Origin: Meghimatium bilineatum
Taxonomy: Eukaryota; Mollusca; Gastropoda; Stylommatophora; Philomycidae
Assembly: GCA_034231615.1 (NCBI GenBank)
Contig: CM067315.1
Span: forward strand, 31,153,407-31,217,406
Reading direction: 5' to 3'
Length of the DNA: 64,000 nucleotides
The notes under the pieces were generated by a model that saw only the letters and a program-made list of their open reading frames with translations, searched no databases and was not told the origin of the DNA. The position numbers were made by a program, and so were the translations under genes. Below are positions 32,835 to 55,559 of the stretch, one piece after another (the stretch's first letter is position 1; every line of letters starts with the position of its first letter).

Positions 32835-33629
32835 AAATACATTCAAGTAATTATACACCGATGAGTCCGTTTCTGTTGCATGTTGGTAAGGAACACTCTG
32901 GAATGAGAAAATAAGACATAGGTCTATGTTATTTTTTACTGTATCATCATTATCAGATGTTTAATGTCCTTAACTGCTGACATTATATTGAAGCTTTTTA
33001 TCATAAAAATTAATGGAGGGTCTGTTGTGATATACCAAAGGTCTGCATCTGACTATGGTTAAGCCAAGTATCTGACTATGATACTTCCTGATGGAAATCT
33101 AATAGGATTATTGTTCTCTAACAAGAGAAATCTAATGAGAGCTTCAGAAAAAACACACGCAAACACAATTTTGCTGCATGAAGATGAAAACACATCAAAA
33201 TTTCTGGGAGTGTAGGCACATATGTATTGTCTAGTGAATATAGCACAATAGTCAATCAAGCCAGTGTGTTTTGGATAATATCTTCAAGGTTTTTCTATGA
33301 ATAGATACGACGGTAACACCAAGTGAATGTAATACTCAATGATTAGAAGCTTTTACATTGTATCCTACGATGTTAACATTAATGACCTAGTTACTCTCAT
33401 GGAATCACTCAGCGTTAAGTTCAAAATGAACTGTGTAACAAACGAGATGTGGTGACAAGATTGGTACAGTGTAATGAAGACTGTAAGAAAAAAGCATATC
33501 TATGTAATCACATTGTAAGGATAATTGGAGAGGAGATGGGTGCCACTAGCTAAACTTTTCACCAGTTGAGATATTGCAATGGAAAATGTGTTTGGAAAGG
33601 TATGCTGACATGATTCCTGTCAAAAACAA
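32835..33629. other. Interval with one SINE relic
   Basis: 33080-33190 holds a worn SINE-E piece on + (GATGGAAATCTAATAGGATT and GAGAGCTTCAGAAAAAACAC). Otherwise no features. Confidence 0.5.
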
Positions 33630-33855
33630 TATACATACTACAAGGAATGGTCAAAGGTGAAAGAAGCAGAGGAGAATAAATAAAAGTATGGACAGACAAC
33701 ATCAAGGCTAGACAGAATAAGATCTTTCTTCGCTTGTCTGCATCGTTGAAGATAGAAATTGAGGAGGAATCTGTATGTTGATGCATCCAAAGTGGTACTC
33801 CTATGACTTCGAGAGATTACAGATTTATAGAAAGATATAAATAGATAGATATCCG
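33630..33855 (+). mobile_element. LINE group i, 3' fragment
   Basis: CAAGGAATGGTCAAAGGTGA, GTATGGACAGACAACATCAA and ACTCCTATGACTTCGAGAGA parallel 45566-45770. It ends in GATATAAATAGATAGATATC, a short GATA-type tail. Confidence 0.8.
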
Positions 33856-34221
33856 TTATTTAATAGCCTACTACCTTCAGTCTATGTTCATTTAATGTGT
33901 ACCTCTTGTGATGAGGTACACTCCATTGAACTGAGGACATGACTCCGGTCTTTTTTTTTTTACCATCAAAAGTAATGTAATATGTCACTTAATAAAAAAA
34001 ACATCTACAGTGCATAAATAACACCCCCTGAGGTGTAGTATTGTGTTAGTTACCTTTTTGTCTAAAGATCCTCCATTCCTGTCAGTAGATATTCTTTTTT
34101 ATGATCTTAAATTTTATTTCTTTTCCTCCAATCTTTCATTTACTATTTATTATTTATCTCCATCTAACACTCACGTATTAATTTAGCACTGTGGTGTGAT
34201 TATTGGCAGAGTTATCCTTTA

Positions 34222-34410
34222 CTTGTTCTTCTTCTTCAGCGTTCGCTCTCATATAACCACAATGAATATTGCGTGTGATTTCTGCAAGGGAGAGTGAAGT
34301 ACATTGTGTTGCAAATTCCACAGTAGAACTGTATTATTTGCACTTCGGTTGGACACTTGTGGTCAGGACATAAGAGGTCCAGCACATCTGTTTTCATCAT
34401 GCCTTTAATT
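34222..34410 (-). mobile_element. SINE-E-related element (subfamily 2)
   Basis: Begins CTTCTTCTTCAGCGTTCGCT like SINE-E, then diverges (CATATAACCACAATGAATAT and CACAGTAGAACTGTATTATT). The same version lies inverted at 47340-47510. Confidence 0.75.
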
Positions 34411-34439
34411 GCCATCTGGCATGAGGTGTCCACCGTCTA

Positions 34440-34735
34440 TGAACTCAACTCGTGCAATTGGACGTACTGTGCCTGTGCCCATCGGGTACTGAACCGTTTC
34501 TCATCCATGAGCCTGGTTCCGTATGAGGAAGAACTCGCCGGAAGAGTTGGACCCTGGTTCGTTCGCCCTCCTACCCGAGGCGTCGTTAACAGACATCGTT
34601 AACTCCTTGCCCAAATTCGAGTCTCACACCGTGTGTTTGAGAGCAAGGCATTCTCGAGCTGAGTGACCTTGTCCCAATAGCGCCTGAGCCCATCAGGTAC
34701 TGAACCCTTTCTCTGCACCCCTCCTTTACTCATCA
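34440..34735. other. GC-rich, repeat-like segment of unknown class
   Basis: Two related blocks, GCCCATCGGGTACTGAACCG and GCCCATCAGGTACTGAACCC, bracket a region with AAATTCGAGTCTCAC (a possible antisense B box). It looks SINE-like but no second copy is present to confirm. Confidence 0.4.
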
Positions 34736-34779
34736 CCTGCTATCTTGTGATCTTGATAAAGATATTTACATAGAAAAAT

Positions 34780-35145
34780 TATACAGAGAGATTGCGACAA
34801 GATGCCAGAAAACAAACATAGCAACATACCAGCTATCACCATTACTGCTCAATCCAAATATCAAGATGGAAGTCAAGAGACAAATGATAAACAGTATTTT
34901 TATGCAAACATTCTGCTATCAATGCTAGATATGGCCGCTAACAGCGGCCAAGTAGAGAAAACTTACAACATGTGAGATGAAAAGCCACAAGAGTGACAAA
35001 CTAGACAAAATGAGAAATGATGAAATCAGGAGAAGAATCGGTATAAGACCATGTACAGAATACATAGAGAAACAACAAATTAAATGATTTGGACACCTTA
35101 TGAGAATGAACCATAACCATACAGATAAACTGTATAGAGAAAAAT
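34780..35145 (+). mobile_element. LINE group m, C-terminal fragment
   Basis: Encodes TRCQKTNIATYQLSPLLLN and MEVKRQMINSIFMQTFCYQC, then in shifted frames RRRIGIRPCTEYIE and GHLMRMN. It ends about 100 bp beyond the CAPSL stop codon, so it sits in or near the CAPSL 3' UTR. Confidence 0.78.
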
Positions 35146-35250
35146 ATATGTGATCTACCAGGGATATACTGTGACATGGCAGTTAGTCTGGCGGGCCACT
35201 CATCAAACTTTCCACATGTGGTTCAGACAGTCTACTATAATCTTACCAGG

Positions 35251-47225
<11,975 letters not shown>

Positions 47226-47339
47226 GGTGACTTTCTTTATTCTGAAGAAGAATAAATGCACATTAGCTTAGGTGAAAACAAGAATTTGTATCAAGTTTTA
47301 TAAGACAATGAAGTTGGAATTAAATGTACAGTGATGAAA

Positions 47340-47510
47340 ACGGATGTTCTGGACCTTGGACGCCCAGACCACAGAGTGGCCAACAGAGGTGCAAATAACA
47401 CAGTTTTACTGTGGAACTTGCAGCACAACATACTTCCCCCGGCGGAAATCACATGATACATTCATTGTGGTTATATGAGAGCAAATGCAGAAGAAGAAAA
47501 TGTACTGGTA
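47340..47510 (+). mobile_element. SINE-E-related element (subfamily 2)
   Basis: Antisense partner of 34222-34410: GGTGCAAATAACACAGTTTT, GACAC-free body, then TTGTGGTTATATGAGAGCAA and ATGCAGAAGAAGAAAATG at the tail. Confidence 0.75.
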
Positions 47511-47744
47511 CTTATTAAAAGAATGAAAGCAAACTTCCTGAATAAACGTTCATGTGGAAGGCAGAGGGTAAAAGAAATGTATGTTGACCAAAAGAAATAC
47601 CATGCAGAACAATGAACAGAGAAAAATCAATATTGGGCATAAGAAGTATACAAAAACTACACCAACTTATAAACAAGGTTCTCAACATGGAAAGAAATGA
47701 CTACCAAATATATGTCATATTTTACCAAAAAAGGAACTAACTTC

Positions 47745-47915
47745 TTCTTCTTAATTTGTTCTCAAACTCCTGAAAATTAGCGGGATGTTGTCCAGAGAGC
47801 AGAAAATTGCCATTTCATAGTTTACAGCTTAGCTGTGATATCTGTGCCTTTCTGCCTGACAAATCTGACTTCAGCATGGCTTCTGGGTCACCGTGACCCT
47901 ATATGGAATCAGATA
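47745..47915 (-). mobile_element. SINE-F copy, partial
   Basis: TTCTCAAACTCCTGAAAATT, TTCATAGTTTACAGCTTAGC and GACTTCAGCATGGCTTCTGG. It stops before the CTTAGTCGCC block and runs into the next repeat. Confidence 0.8.
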
Positions 47916-47924
47916 TTATCTAAC

Positions 47925-48625
47925 TGACTTACTGACTAACTAACTGACTTACTGACTATCTAACTGACTCATTGACTAACTGAATTACTAACTAACTAGC
48001 TTACTGACTAACTAACTAACTAACTTACTAACTAACTGACTTACTGACTAACTAACTAACTAACTAACTTACTGACTAACTGACAAACTAACTAACTTAC
48101 TAACTAACTAACTGACTTACTGACTAACTAACTAACTTGCTAACTTACTGACTGACAAACTAACTAACTTACTAACTAACTAACTTACTGACTAACTAAC
48201 TATCTAACTAACTGACTTACCAACTAATTAACTAACTAACTGACTTACTAACTAACTTTCTAACTGACTTACTGACTATCTAACTGACATACTGACTGAC
48301 TATCTAACTAACTTACTGACTAACTAACAAACTTATTAACTAGCTGCCTTACTGACTATCTTACTGACTATCTAACTAACTAACTAACTAACTAACTAAC
48401 TTAATAACTAACTTACTAACTAACTTACTAACTAACTTACTAACTAACTAACTAACTAACTAACTGACTTACTGACTAATTAACTAACTTACTGACTAAC
48501 TAACTGACCTATGGACTAACTTATTAACTAACTAACTAACTGACTTACTGACTAATTAACTAACTTACTGACTAACTGACTTATGGACTAACTTACTAAC
48601 TAACTAACTTACTGACTAACTAAAG
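47925..48625. repeat. (CTAA)n-type degenerate microsatellite, about 700 bp
   Basis: AACT units with frequent GACT and TACT variants (e.g. ACTAACTGACTTACTGACTA). Some 30-50 bp stretches recur, so amplification of larger blocks is layered on the 4-bp slippage. The base unit equals the (AACT)n tail of LINE group d. Confidence 0.95.
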
Positions 48626-48714
48626 AGAAATAATAAAACAATTCTTATTTTTGTGTTCATTTAAAATATATAATAGAGCATATTTGTATTTTGTCTCTTC
48701 AATAAACTTCAGTC

Positions 48715-48930
48715 TTTCGTAGCTCATACTGTGGTCCAGTCCATAAACCATTTGATCCTAGTGTTGCTTCTATGGGCCAGTGTGTCGTAGTGTCTTATTT
48801 TCAGGATATTCTTGAAGGATATGTTTTGCAGTCTGTGGTACCTATCCACGTAGCTGCACTGCCAGTCATGAATTGTGTGTACATGTGGACTGCAGAGTTA
48901 ATTGTGTCTTATTCTGAGGAGTAGAACTGC
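48715..48930 (-). mobile_element. LINE group e, C-terminal fragment
   Basis: Antisense of the QTAKHILQEYPENKTLRH-type ending; GGATATTCTTGAAGGATATG and CATGTGGACTGCAGAGTTAA mark the His/Cys region. Decayed. Confidence 0.75.
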
Positions 48931-48999
48931 AAATACAGCAAGAATTTTAACATAATTTTCTAGAATCCTACATAAGTTTGTATATGTAGCTACAGTTAG

Positions 49000-49560
49000 A
49001 TCACTTTTTTAATGGTCATATGCCCTGATATAACCAAAGTGGACTTGCATCATAAAATTGAGAGAGATTTATTATTATTTGTGTGCACAGTTTTACCAGA
49101 ACCTAGTCTTCTTTGTGAATGCTTTAATCTCCTCAGGAGTCTGGGTAATTTACTTGCTATAGCGAAGGATACGGTTAAACATAGGCCTAATTAAACAAAA
49201 TTCTTCAGTGGTTATGTTTTGCGGAATCACAACTTCAATTATTTTTTTATGGTAAAAAACTTCAATATAATCAAGTTGGACTAACGTCTATGGTTGAAAA
49301 TAGTGTGCTTCACCATTAGAATTTCTTGTTACTAAACTGAACTTTTTAGACCAAAAAAAAACAAAGTTAATAATATTTGAGATAGGGCCTATATGTGACT
49401 GGATTACCAGAATGAGGCAATGGTGATGAGATTACCAGAACTATGACCTCCACTATTTTATGATGGCTAAAAGCCCTGATATAACCAAATTGGTCTGATA
49501 TTCATGGTTGAATCAGTGGACTTCATCACAAAGGTACATTTTACTGAACCATGATGTTTA
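49000..49560 (-). repeat. Repeat family G, three inverted pieces
   Basis: 49012-49060 (CTGATATAACCAAAGTGGAC), 49255-49320 (CAAGTTGGACTAACGTCTAT) and 49385-49560 (CCTGATATAACCAAATTGGT, CACAAAGGTACATTTTAC) are antisense of 13210-13345. Confidence 0.6.
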
Positions 49561-49644
49561 AACTTGTGACATCGTTGTGATGGATAGCCCTTTCTAATTG
49601 CAATATCATTCAAGTAATACGAAATTTAGGCCTATGCTTTAAAG

Positions 49645-50134
49645 CAGGGGTCGGCAACCTTGTGCTAACTGTGTGCCAACTTAAGGTTTCAAATTATTCA
49701 GAGTGCCAGCATCACATATCATTTTATACAAGTTGAGGCCAATATTATTATTTTACAATATATTTTACTTTTATATTTTAATTAATTAATATATAGTGAT
49801 ATTCAATAATATGTAAAGTTGTAAACAACATTAAAAGAAATAGTTTCTTGAAAGATTTAAAAAAACATTTTTATTATTAATGGTAGCCTTGATTTGCATG
49901 GTCTTGGCCAGTTGCTCAATATCGACAACATACTTAGACTGCTGTCACAAAAAGTCTGGATAAGTCTGTTCTGTGGCTAGTACCCTGCTACACCCAAGTG
50001 CCGAAATGAGCGAGGAAACCCCCCCTAATCGATTTATAATCAACTTTATACAGGAATATTGAAGAGTCTGCATGCCATTTGAAATTGCTTGTCATGCCAA
50101 GTGTGGCACGCGTGCCATAGGTTGCCAACCCCTG
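49645..50134. mobile_element. Non-autonomous hAT-like element, 490 bp
   Basis: Terminal inverted repeats CAGGGGTCGGCAACCT and AGGTTGCCAACCCCTG match at 15 of 16 positions. The flanks CTTTAAAG and CTTAAAGT look like an 8-bp duplication with a shift. CAGGGGTCGGCAACC ends are typical of hAT MITEs (family knowledge). The inside is AT-rich, with AATGAGCGAGGAAACC near 50010. Confidence 0.85.
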
Positions 50135-50399
50135 CTTAAAGTATGTTAAATTCATTATAGGGGGTCCTAACTATTTTTAATTTAGTGAAATTAGTTGGCC
50201 ACTAGAGTTAGGCCTATTAGTTTTTTAACCTTTTTCTGGTTAGGCTTATATAGGCTTATTTAACTTTTTAAGATTGTTCAACATGGCAGAAAATTGTGAT
50301 TAATTTCTAAAAACATCAACATTTGCTATAATTATACAAATAACTGCCATTTTGATTAGGTATTAGTTAGTTCTAAGGCTTATGCATATGATTCTCTTC

Positions 50400-50665
50400 T
50401 TGATTCTTGATTAGAAGCTGGCCTCACAGCATGTCGGACATTCCTATAAGTGCTCTGCCCTCTGTTCCAGCAGCCATTCGATGGTGTTTCGAGTCTAATG
50501 CTGCCGAAACAGACATTTACATCAGGGCACAACTCTGGCCCATGTGACAGGTTTCTTTGTTGTCCTGCCTACCAACGCTGTGCCCATAACTAGTTCAAGC
50601 ACAACTTCGGCCTGTCAGAACAACATGGTAATTGTTATCGAAGGTTATGACTACGGGATATGCAT
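50400..50665 (-). mobile_element. SINE-H copy
   Basis: TTGATTAGAAGCTGGCCTCA, CTGCCGAAACAGACATTTAC, CCCATAACTAGTTCAAGCAC and AACAACATGGTAATTGTTAT pair, inverted, with 18245-18500. Confidence 0.82.
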
Positions 50666-51688
50666 ATGAGATTTACAGCAATATTATCAACAATTTGATT
50701 AATGTCTTGTCTTTGCAAAAAACAAAAATATAGGCCTACAGTTTTCTGTCACATTTTATTATATTTAATAGTTAGCTTATAACTTATAACTCATTACAAT
50801 TAGGCTAATTAACCGCCACTTTGAATATCAATTAGTTCCGACAATCCCAGCAGTGTCATCAATTCATCTGGTCTTCATGAACACAAAAAGGTATATATTT
50901 TGTGTGTCATTTTATTGAAAATAACTAAGATAATTAAGAAAGTATTATCAGCCTAGTTTTATTTTGTCTAGTCTATTATGTAGTCATGAGCTCAATTTAT
51001 ATTTCACCATAGGCCTATGTTTCATGTAAATTATTTTGACCAAAAAAATCTTTTATTTTCAGGAATATTGCACACCCTTGGATTGTTGAATTTTTTATGA
51101 TTATTGTCAGATTATTGTCATTTTTATGATTATTGTCAGATTATTGTTGAATTGCAATTTTCAAGTACTATCTTAAGATAGTATCTAGCTGTAGGCCTAG
51201 TATTTTTAATGATGTAGTATTGTAGTAGAACTACCATTTTGAAATTGTTGGGGGAGTTAGGATACTAGAAGGTGAAGTAGACCAAAGTTGCAAAACAAAG
51301 ATGTTACATGCAAGGTCACAAATGAATGCGTATTTGAATTTGTCTTGCCATTGCTTTCTTCTGAGACCTCTGGGGAAAGCTGGAAGTAAAACCCTGTTCA
51401 GTTTAGACAGTGATGCTAAAACAGTTGAGAATTAAATATCAGAGTAGAAAAAAGAAAGATCAGTAGTAATGTGTAAAACTCCAGTGATGGTATTTTCTCA
51501 CGCTTATGTGCCTATTCTGAAATATAAACAAAAATATTATTCGGGGATCGCCACACCGTGATATGTCCATTATTTAATTCCATCGGTGCAGTCTTGCTTC
51601 AGGCCGTCTGGCAAGACGATATTGCCATATATTATATCTAATATAATTATTGACAGGTAAAGTAATAATTATGGAGATGTTTACTTAC
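50666..51688. other. Putative CAPSL 5' intron segment
   Basis: AT-rich. TGATTATTGTCAGATTATTG is locally duplicated near 51100-51150. No gene is recognised on either strand. Confidence 0.5.
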
Positions 51689-51770
51689 TCATAAAATATA
51701 TTCGAGACTTTGTAGCACCGACAAATTTAACATGAGCGTTCATATTTTAAAATTACTTTAGTGTACGGAA
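51689..51770 (-). other. CAPSL: Candidate CAPSL 5' UTR exon
   Basis: On the - strand this short segment ends at 51689 in ATTTTATGA followed by GTAAGTAAAC, a strong donor. The CAPSL coding exon needs an upstream exon because it is preceded by an acceptor at 47242. The segment holds ATG at about 51746 that would read 18-19 codons and stop just after the junction, i.e. a short upstream ORF. The start of transcription cannot be located by eye. Inference. Confidence 0.4.
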
Positions 51771-51784
51771 GTTACCCTGGCAAC
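51771..51784 (-). promoter_or_regulatory. RFX X-box motif, candidate promoter of CAPSL
   Basis: GTTACCCTGGCAAC on + (GTTGCCAGGGTAAC on -) fits the X-box consensus GTNRCC-N0-3-RGYAAC at every position. RFX factors bind such sites near the promoters of ciliary genes (established knowledge). It lies directly upstream of the candidate 5' UTR exon of a cilia-linked gene. Confidence 0.6.
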
Positions 51785-51999
51785 GTGTCCAAAGCTAGTC
51801 GCTTGCAGTCTTGCCTAATTCTATTTGGAAACTTTCTCCCATATAATTTCAGTTTAACAACGATTCCAATTTATTTTCTCATATGAAGACTATTTCAAAT
51901 ACATAGTTAAATGACAAGTAATATATGAAAAAGAACAGTATGATACAATATGCCTAAATAGTTAGAATAACATAATGGGTATTGTTAGGTAATCGTAAA

Positions 52000-52235
52000 A
52001 ATTCGATTGAATATTTATATATTGTCTATTATCGTTCCTAGGTTGTTTGTTATCCACTCTTGCCGTTAAGCGTAGGAGTGATTGGAGTTCGAGCTTGTGT
52101 TCCAAGGCCAGATGTGTGGCCTCGGCTGTGCTATGATCGTGTTTGTTCAGGATGTTCCTGACGTTCTTCATCTAACTTTTTCGTGGTCTGTCCCTGCCTT
52201 TGTACCCTGATCTCATTTGAATATGACTGAATATC
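52000..52235 (-). mobile_element. LINE group h, 3' fragment
   Basis: A - frame reads VRNILNKHDHSTAEATHLAL, EHKLELQSLLRLTARVDNK, matching 2050-2180 on the + strand. Confidence 0.85.
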
Positions 52236-53054
52236 ATAGTAGGCCCTAAGTAATAACCTGTACAATTATTAGTATCGGACAAAGCAGAACATTCTTCATT
52301 ACTACTGTGAAGGCCTGATATACTAAGCGTGCCTCAGATTATAATTGGAGACATCTATCAATAAACAAGCATGTAATTACATTACTACTTAAGTCTGTCT
52401 ATTCATGGTCTAGTGCTCAACAACGCATTTATTTGATTATTTCATTCTTGACAAACACGCTGAACCATCATCACCGCAAAAGGGGCACTAATGCTCTGCT
52501 CACCATTCCATCTAAATGTTTAAAGTATATAAGTTCAGAATCAGTTGATGGTTGTTGGTTCTTATGATCTTTCAACTGAGGACGAACTTCCTCTCCTCGG
52601 GTTCGGATGACACACATTGTTTCTCGTGATCTACATGTTTATTGCGATATAATCATCACTAGGTGTCATGCCGACTGGCATTTGTGTTGATGTGACTCGA
52701 AAAGGAAAGCAAAATATAATAAAACTATAACCTTCAATTTTGTCAGTTGGAAAGTGGGTTTCATTACTTTATCCCGATGAATATGTTAAATTTACCTAAT
52801 ACTGTCCGCATGTGCAGTATTTAAATGTTTCACTAATGGTCCATAAGATCAACCACTAAGCAATAGTAAACCCTTATGAGATGGTATGCATATTTAGTGA
52901 TGTTATTCGCCCATTACAAGTGATGATGACCATTTCTTACATCCACTTTTGAAAATTCAAAAGTGATTATAGTGATAAATATTATATTATAGTGATAAAT
53001 ATTATAGTGATAAATATTATATTATAGTGATAATACTAAAAGAAAAGAGGAGAA
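52236..53054. other. Interval without recognised genes
   Basis: AT-rich. TATAGTGATAAATATTATAT is repeated several times at 52965-53030, a small local expansion. CTCGGGTTCGGATGAC near 52597 resembles a tRNA B box but lacks a partner A box. Confidence 0.5.
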
Positions 53055-53141
53055 CGGTAGTTTAGTTGATAGTGAGCGGTAGCCTAGTTAATAATGAGCT
53101 ATCACCAGGTTACAGTGTGCCAGATTCGAAACCACGTCCGT
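53055..53141 (+). mobile_element. SINE-B copy, left half, split by the hAT insertion
   Basis: AGTTTAGTTGATAGTGAGC (duplicated once as GGTAGCCTAGTTAATAATGA) and CAGATTCGAAACCACGTCCG form the tRNA-like head. The element stops at the hAT and resumes at 58252. Confidence 0.88.
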
Positions 53142-53209
53142 CAATGCCGTCTTAACCCATAGGCCCATATGGGCATTTGCCCGGGGGCCCACGAGCATAG
53201 GGGGCCCCA

Positions 53210-53897
53210 TGCGAATATTTTGTAGGGTTATGGAAAACCCGTATAAAATTTAGTATTATTTTATAAAATTCTCATAATTTTGTGTTTATATGCGAACGGG
53301 CCCTTTAAGTTTATCAATCACTTCCAACCTTGAACCTGAACCAATGTTCAGGAATGTCATTTACCACATTCTGTAGATTGAGGTTCAATCCCTATAATTA
53401 TTTTCCCTTCAAAGAAAAGCTTTATCGCAAGTTAAGGAAATTTTGGGCCCGGAATAGCAATGCCTGTGGCTGACGGGTAAATAAAACCTGTTTTTCCTGT
53501 AAAGATACCATCTGCACAGCATTTATACTTCTGGAATCTCATTTGGGTGTTTTCATTGTGAGTTGCTGATCCTAATTCCCAAAGTCTGGACATTGGTAAT
53601 TTAAACCAGCCACTGAGTAATAAATATGTCCGGTCTGAAACGCCTCCTATAGAGAACTGTGGGAACAAGAAAATAATTGTCCTCATTCCAAAAATAATTA
53701 TTTTCTCCCAACTGAAGAGTTATTTTTATGGAAATTTCAGGTGGGACAAAGTCATTTATTTTTCACTGATCCACCTAGAAAGACGTCTCATTCAAACAAA
53801 ACTTGCGTCCACGTACGTCGACTATGTGAGTAAATGCGATTTTCTATATTATATATGTGTGTCTACTAAAAAATCTGACCCAGTACTCTTTTATTTA
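53210..53897. other. hAT left internal segment
   Basis: An 84-codon - frame at 53432-53686 is present, with varied residue use (KCCADGIFTGKTGFI), but I do not recognise it. The N-terminal zinc-finger part expected of this hAT group was not found in readable form. Confidence 0.45.
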
Positions 53898-55370
53898 TCA
53901 TCATCAAGTGCCGTCTCCGCAACGTAGGTTGGCTGCAACAGATCTCCAACATCCCCTGTCACTTGTTTCGGTGGTACACTCTGCTAGACTGTAACCTGTC
54001 CTTCTTTCGATGTTACTCTCCCACTTGTATCTCTGTCTACCTCTTGCTCGCTTCCCTTTGACTTTACCCTCAAGTAAGATCTTCAATAATTGTGTCATGT
54101 CTTTTAATGTATCCAAAATATTGTATTTGTCTGATCTTTATTTCTCTTAGTAATCCTTTCTTCATATTAAGTGTTTTTAGCACCTCTTTATTTGTTTTCT
54201 TCTCTTTCCATGATGTTCTCCTTATTCTCCTATATACTCACATCTCAATTCTGCCTTATAATTGTTTATTTACTGTCCATGTTTCTGATCTATACATTAA
54301 TATAGAATAGATGTAGCATTTTATAATTCCCATTTTTAACTTGTTTGTAATTTGTTTAGATGTTACTTTTTTCCTCATGTCATTGAAGGTCCTTTTGACC
54401 ATTCCTATTCTCCTTTTAACTTCTGTTTCACATCTGCCATCAATTGTGACTATGTGTCCAAGATATTGATAATGTTTCACGTTTTGTAGTTTCTCTCCAT
54501 GTATGTTTATGTTTAGCTCTTGTTCTTTTGTGTCCTTGCTGATTATCATGGTTTTTGTTTTTTGAATGTTTATATCCAGTCCATATTCATTACTTGATTT
54601 ATTGACTTGATCTATTAGTCTTTGTAGTTCATGTTCACTTTCTGCTAAAAGAACAGTGCCATCTGCATATCTCAGGTTGTTTATTATTTTCCCATTGATC
54701 TTGAGTCCTGGTATTTCTTCTATATTTTTTAAGATATTCTCTGTGTAGATATTAAATAGGCTTGGTGATAAAATGCATCTTTGTCATACCCCTCTTCTTA
54801 TTTCTATGTATGGTGAGTAGCTGTTTTCACACCTTATTGGTGCAGTCTGTTCCCAGTATATATTTCTAATTAGTCTGATGTCTTTTCCATCTATGCGTAT
54901 TTCTTGAAGACATTTTAATAATTTTTCATGGACTCTGTCAAAGGTCTGGTTGTAGTCTATGAAGCAAATGTAGACTGTAGATGCTTTTTTTGGACTTCTA
55001 TATATTTATCTATCGCTAGTCGGTACTAAGTATAGCTTCTCTGATTCCTTTGTTTTTCCTAAAACCGAATTATTCTTCACCGACCTCCATGTCTATCTTG
55101 TTTTTAATCATTTCATGTATTATCTTGAGCAGTATTTTAGTTAAATGATACATTGGACGTATTGTTCTATATTCAGTACAGTTGACAGCTTTAGGCTTCT
55201 TATGTAAAGGTATGAATATTGATGATGCTAGGTCTTTAGGTATATGGCCTGTTTCATATATGTCATTGCAAAGTCTGTGATAATATCCACACCAAATTCA
55301 TTTAGATTTTTTTAATTATGTCTGCTGTTACGTTGTTGGAACATGCAGCCTTTCCGCATTTTAATGATTT
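53898..55370 (-). mobile_element. LINE group a, RT to 3' end, nested in the hAT
   Basis: The - strand reads FIDYNQTFDRVHEKLLKCL, RCILSPSLFNIYTENILKNI, LRYADGTVLLAESEHELQ, then NIHGEKLQNVKHYQYLGHIV, FNDMRKKVTSKQITNKLKM and YIYSILMYRSETWTVNKQL, and ends ARGRQRYKWESNI..RCGDGT. The catalytic YADD box is YADG. It ends in an ATGATGATAAA tail. TTTTATT flanks both sides and may be a short target duplication. It is 5' truncated, with a few stops. Confidence 0.93.
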
Positions 55371-55559
55371 TATTGTATTTTCATGGACACTAACAAATTA
55401 AAAGAGAGAAAGCTTGCTACGTATAGATTGAGATGCACAAGAAAAGCTGGAAACCGAACAAGAAGAGACCATGCGAGGAAAGAAATTACAAATACTGTTA
55501 CCCAAGACTTAGCCAAAATGCAGAATGGTGGCAGCTGGAGGACCTTTTTAAAAAATTCT

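Noticed and set aside
32471-32842. 123-codon - strand frame with a 14-residue repeat
   Set aside because: It stays open only because the 42-bp unit is a multiple of three, and the unit changes show no frame bias.
32850-32875. CCGATGAGTCCG, reminiscent of a hammerhead ribozyme core
   Set aside because: The core needs CTGATGA, and no matching GAAA strand or stems follow.
34357-34602. 81-codon + strand frame
   Set aside because: It spans the junction between a SINE-E-like copy and an unclassified repeat-like segment, so it is not a gene.
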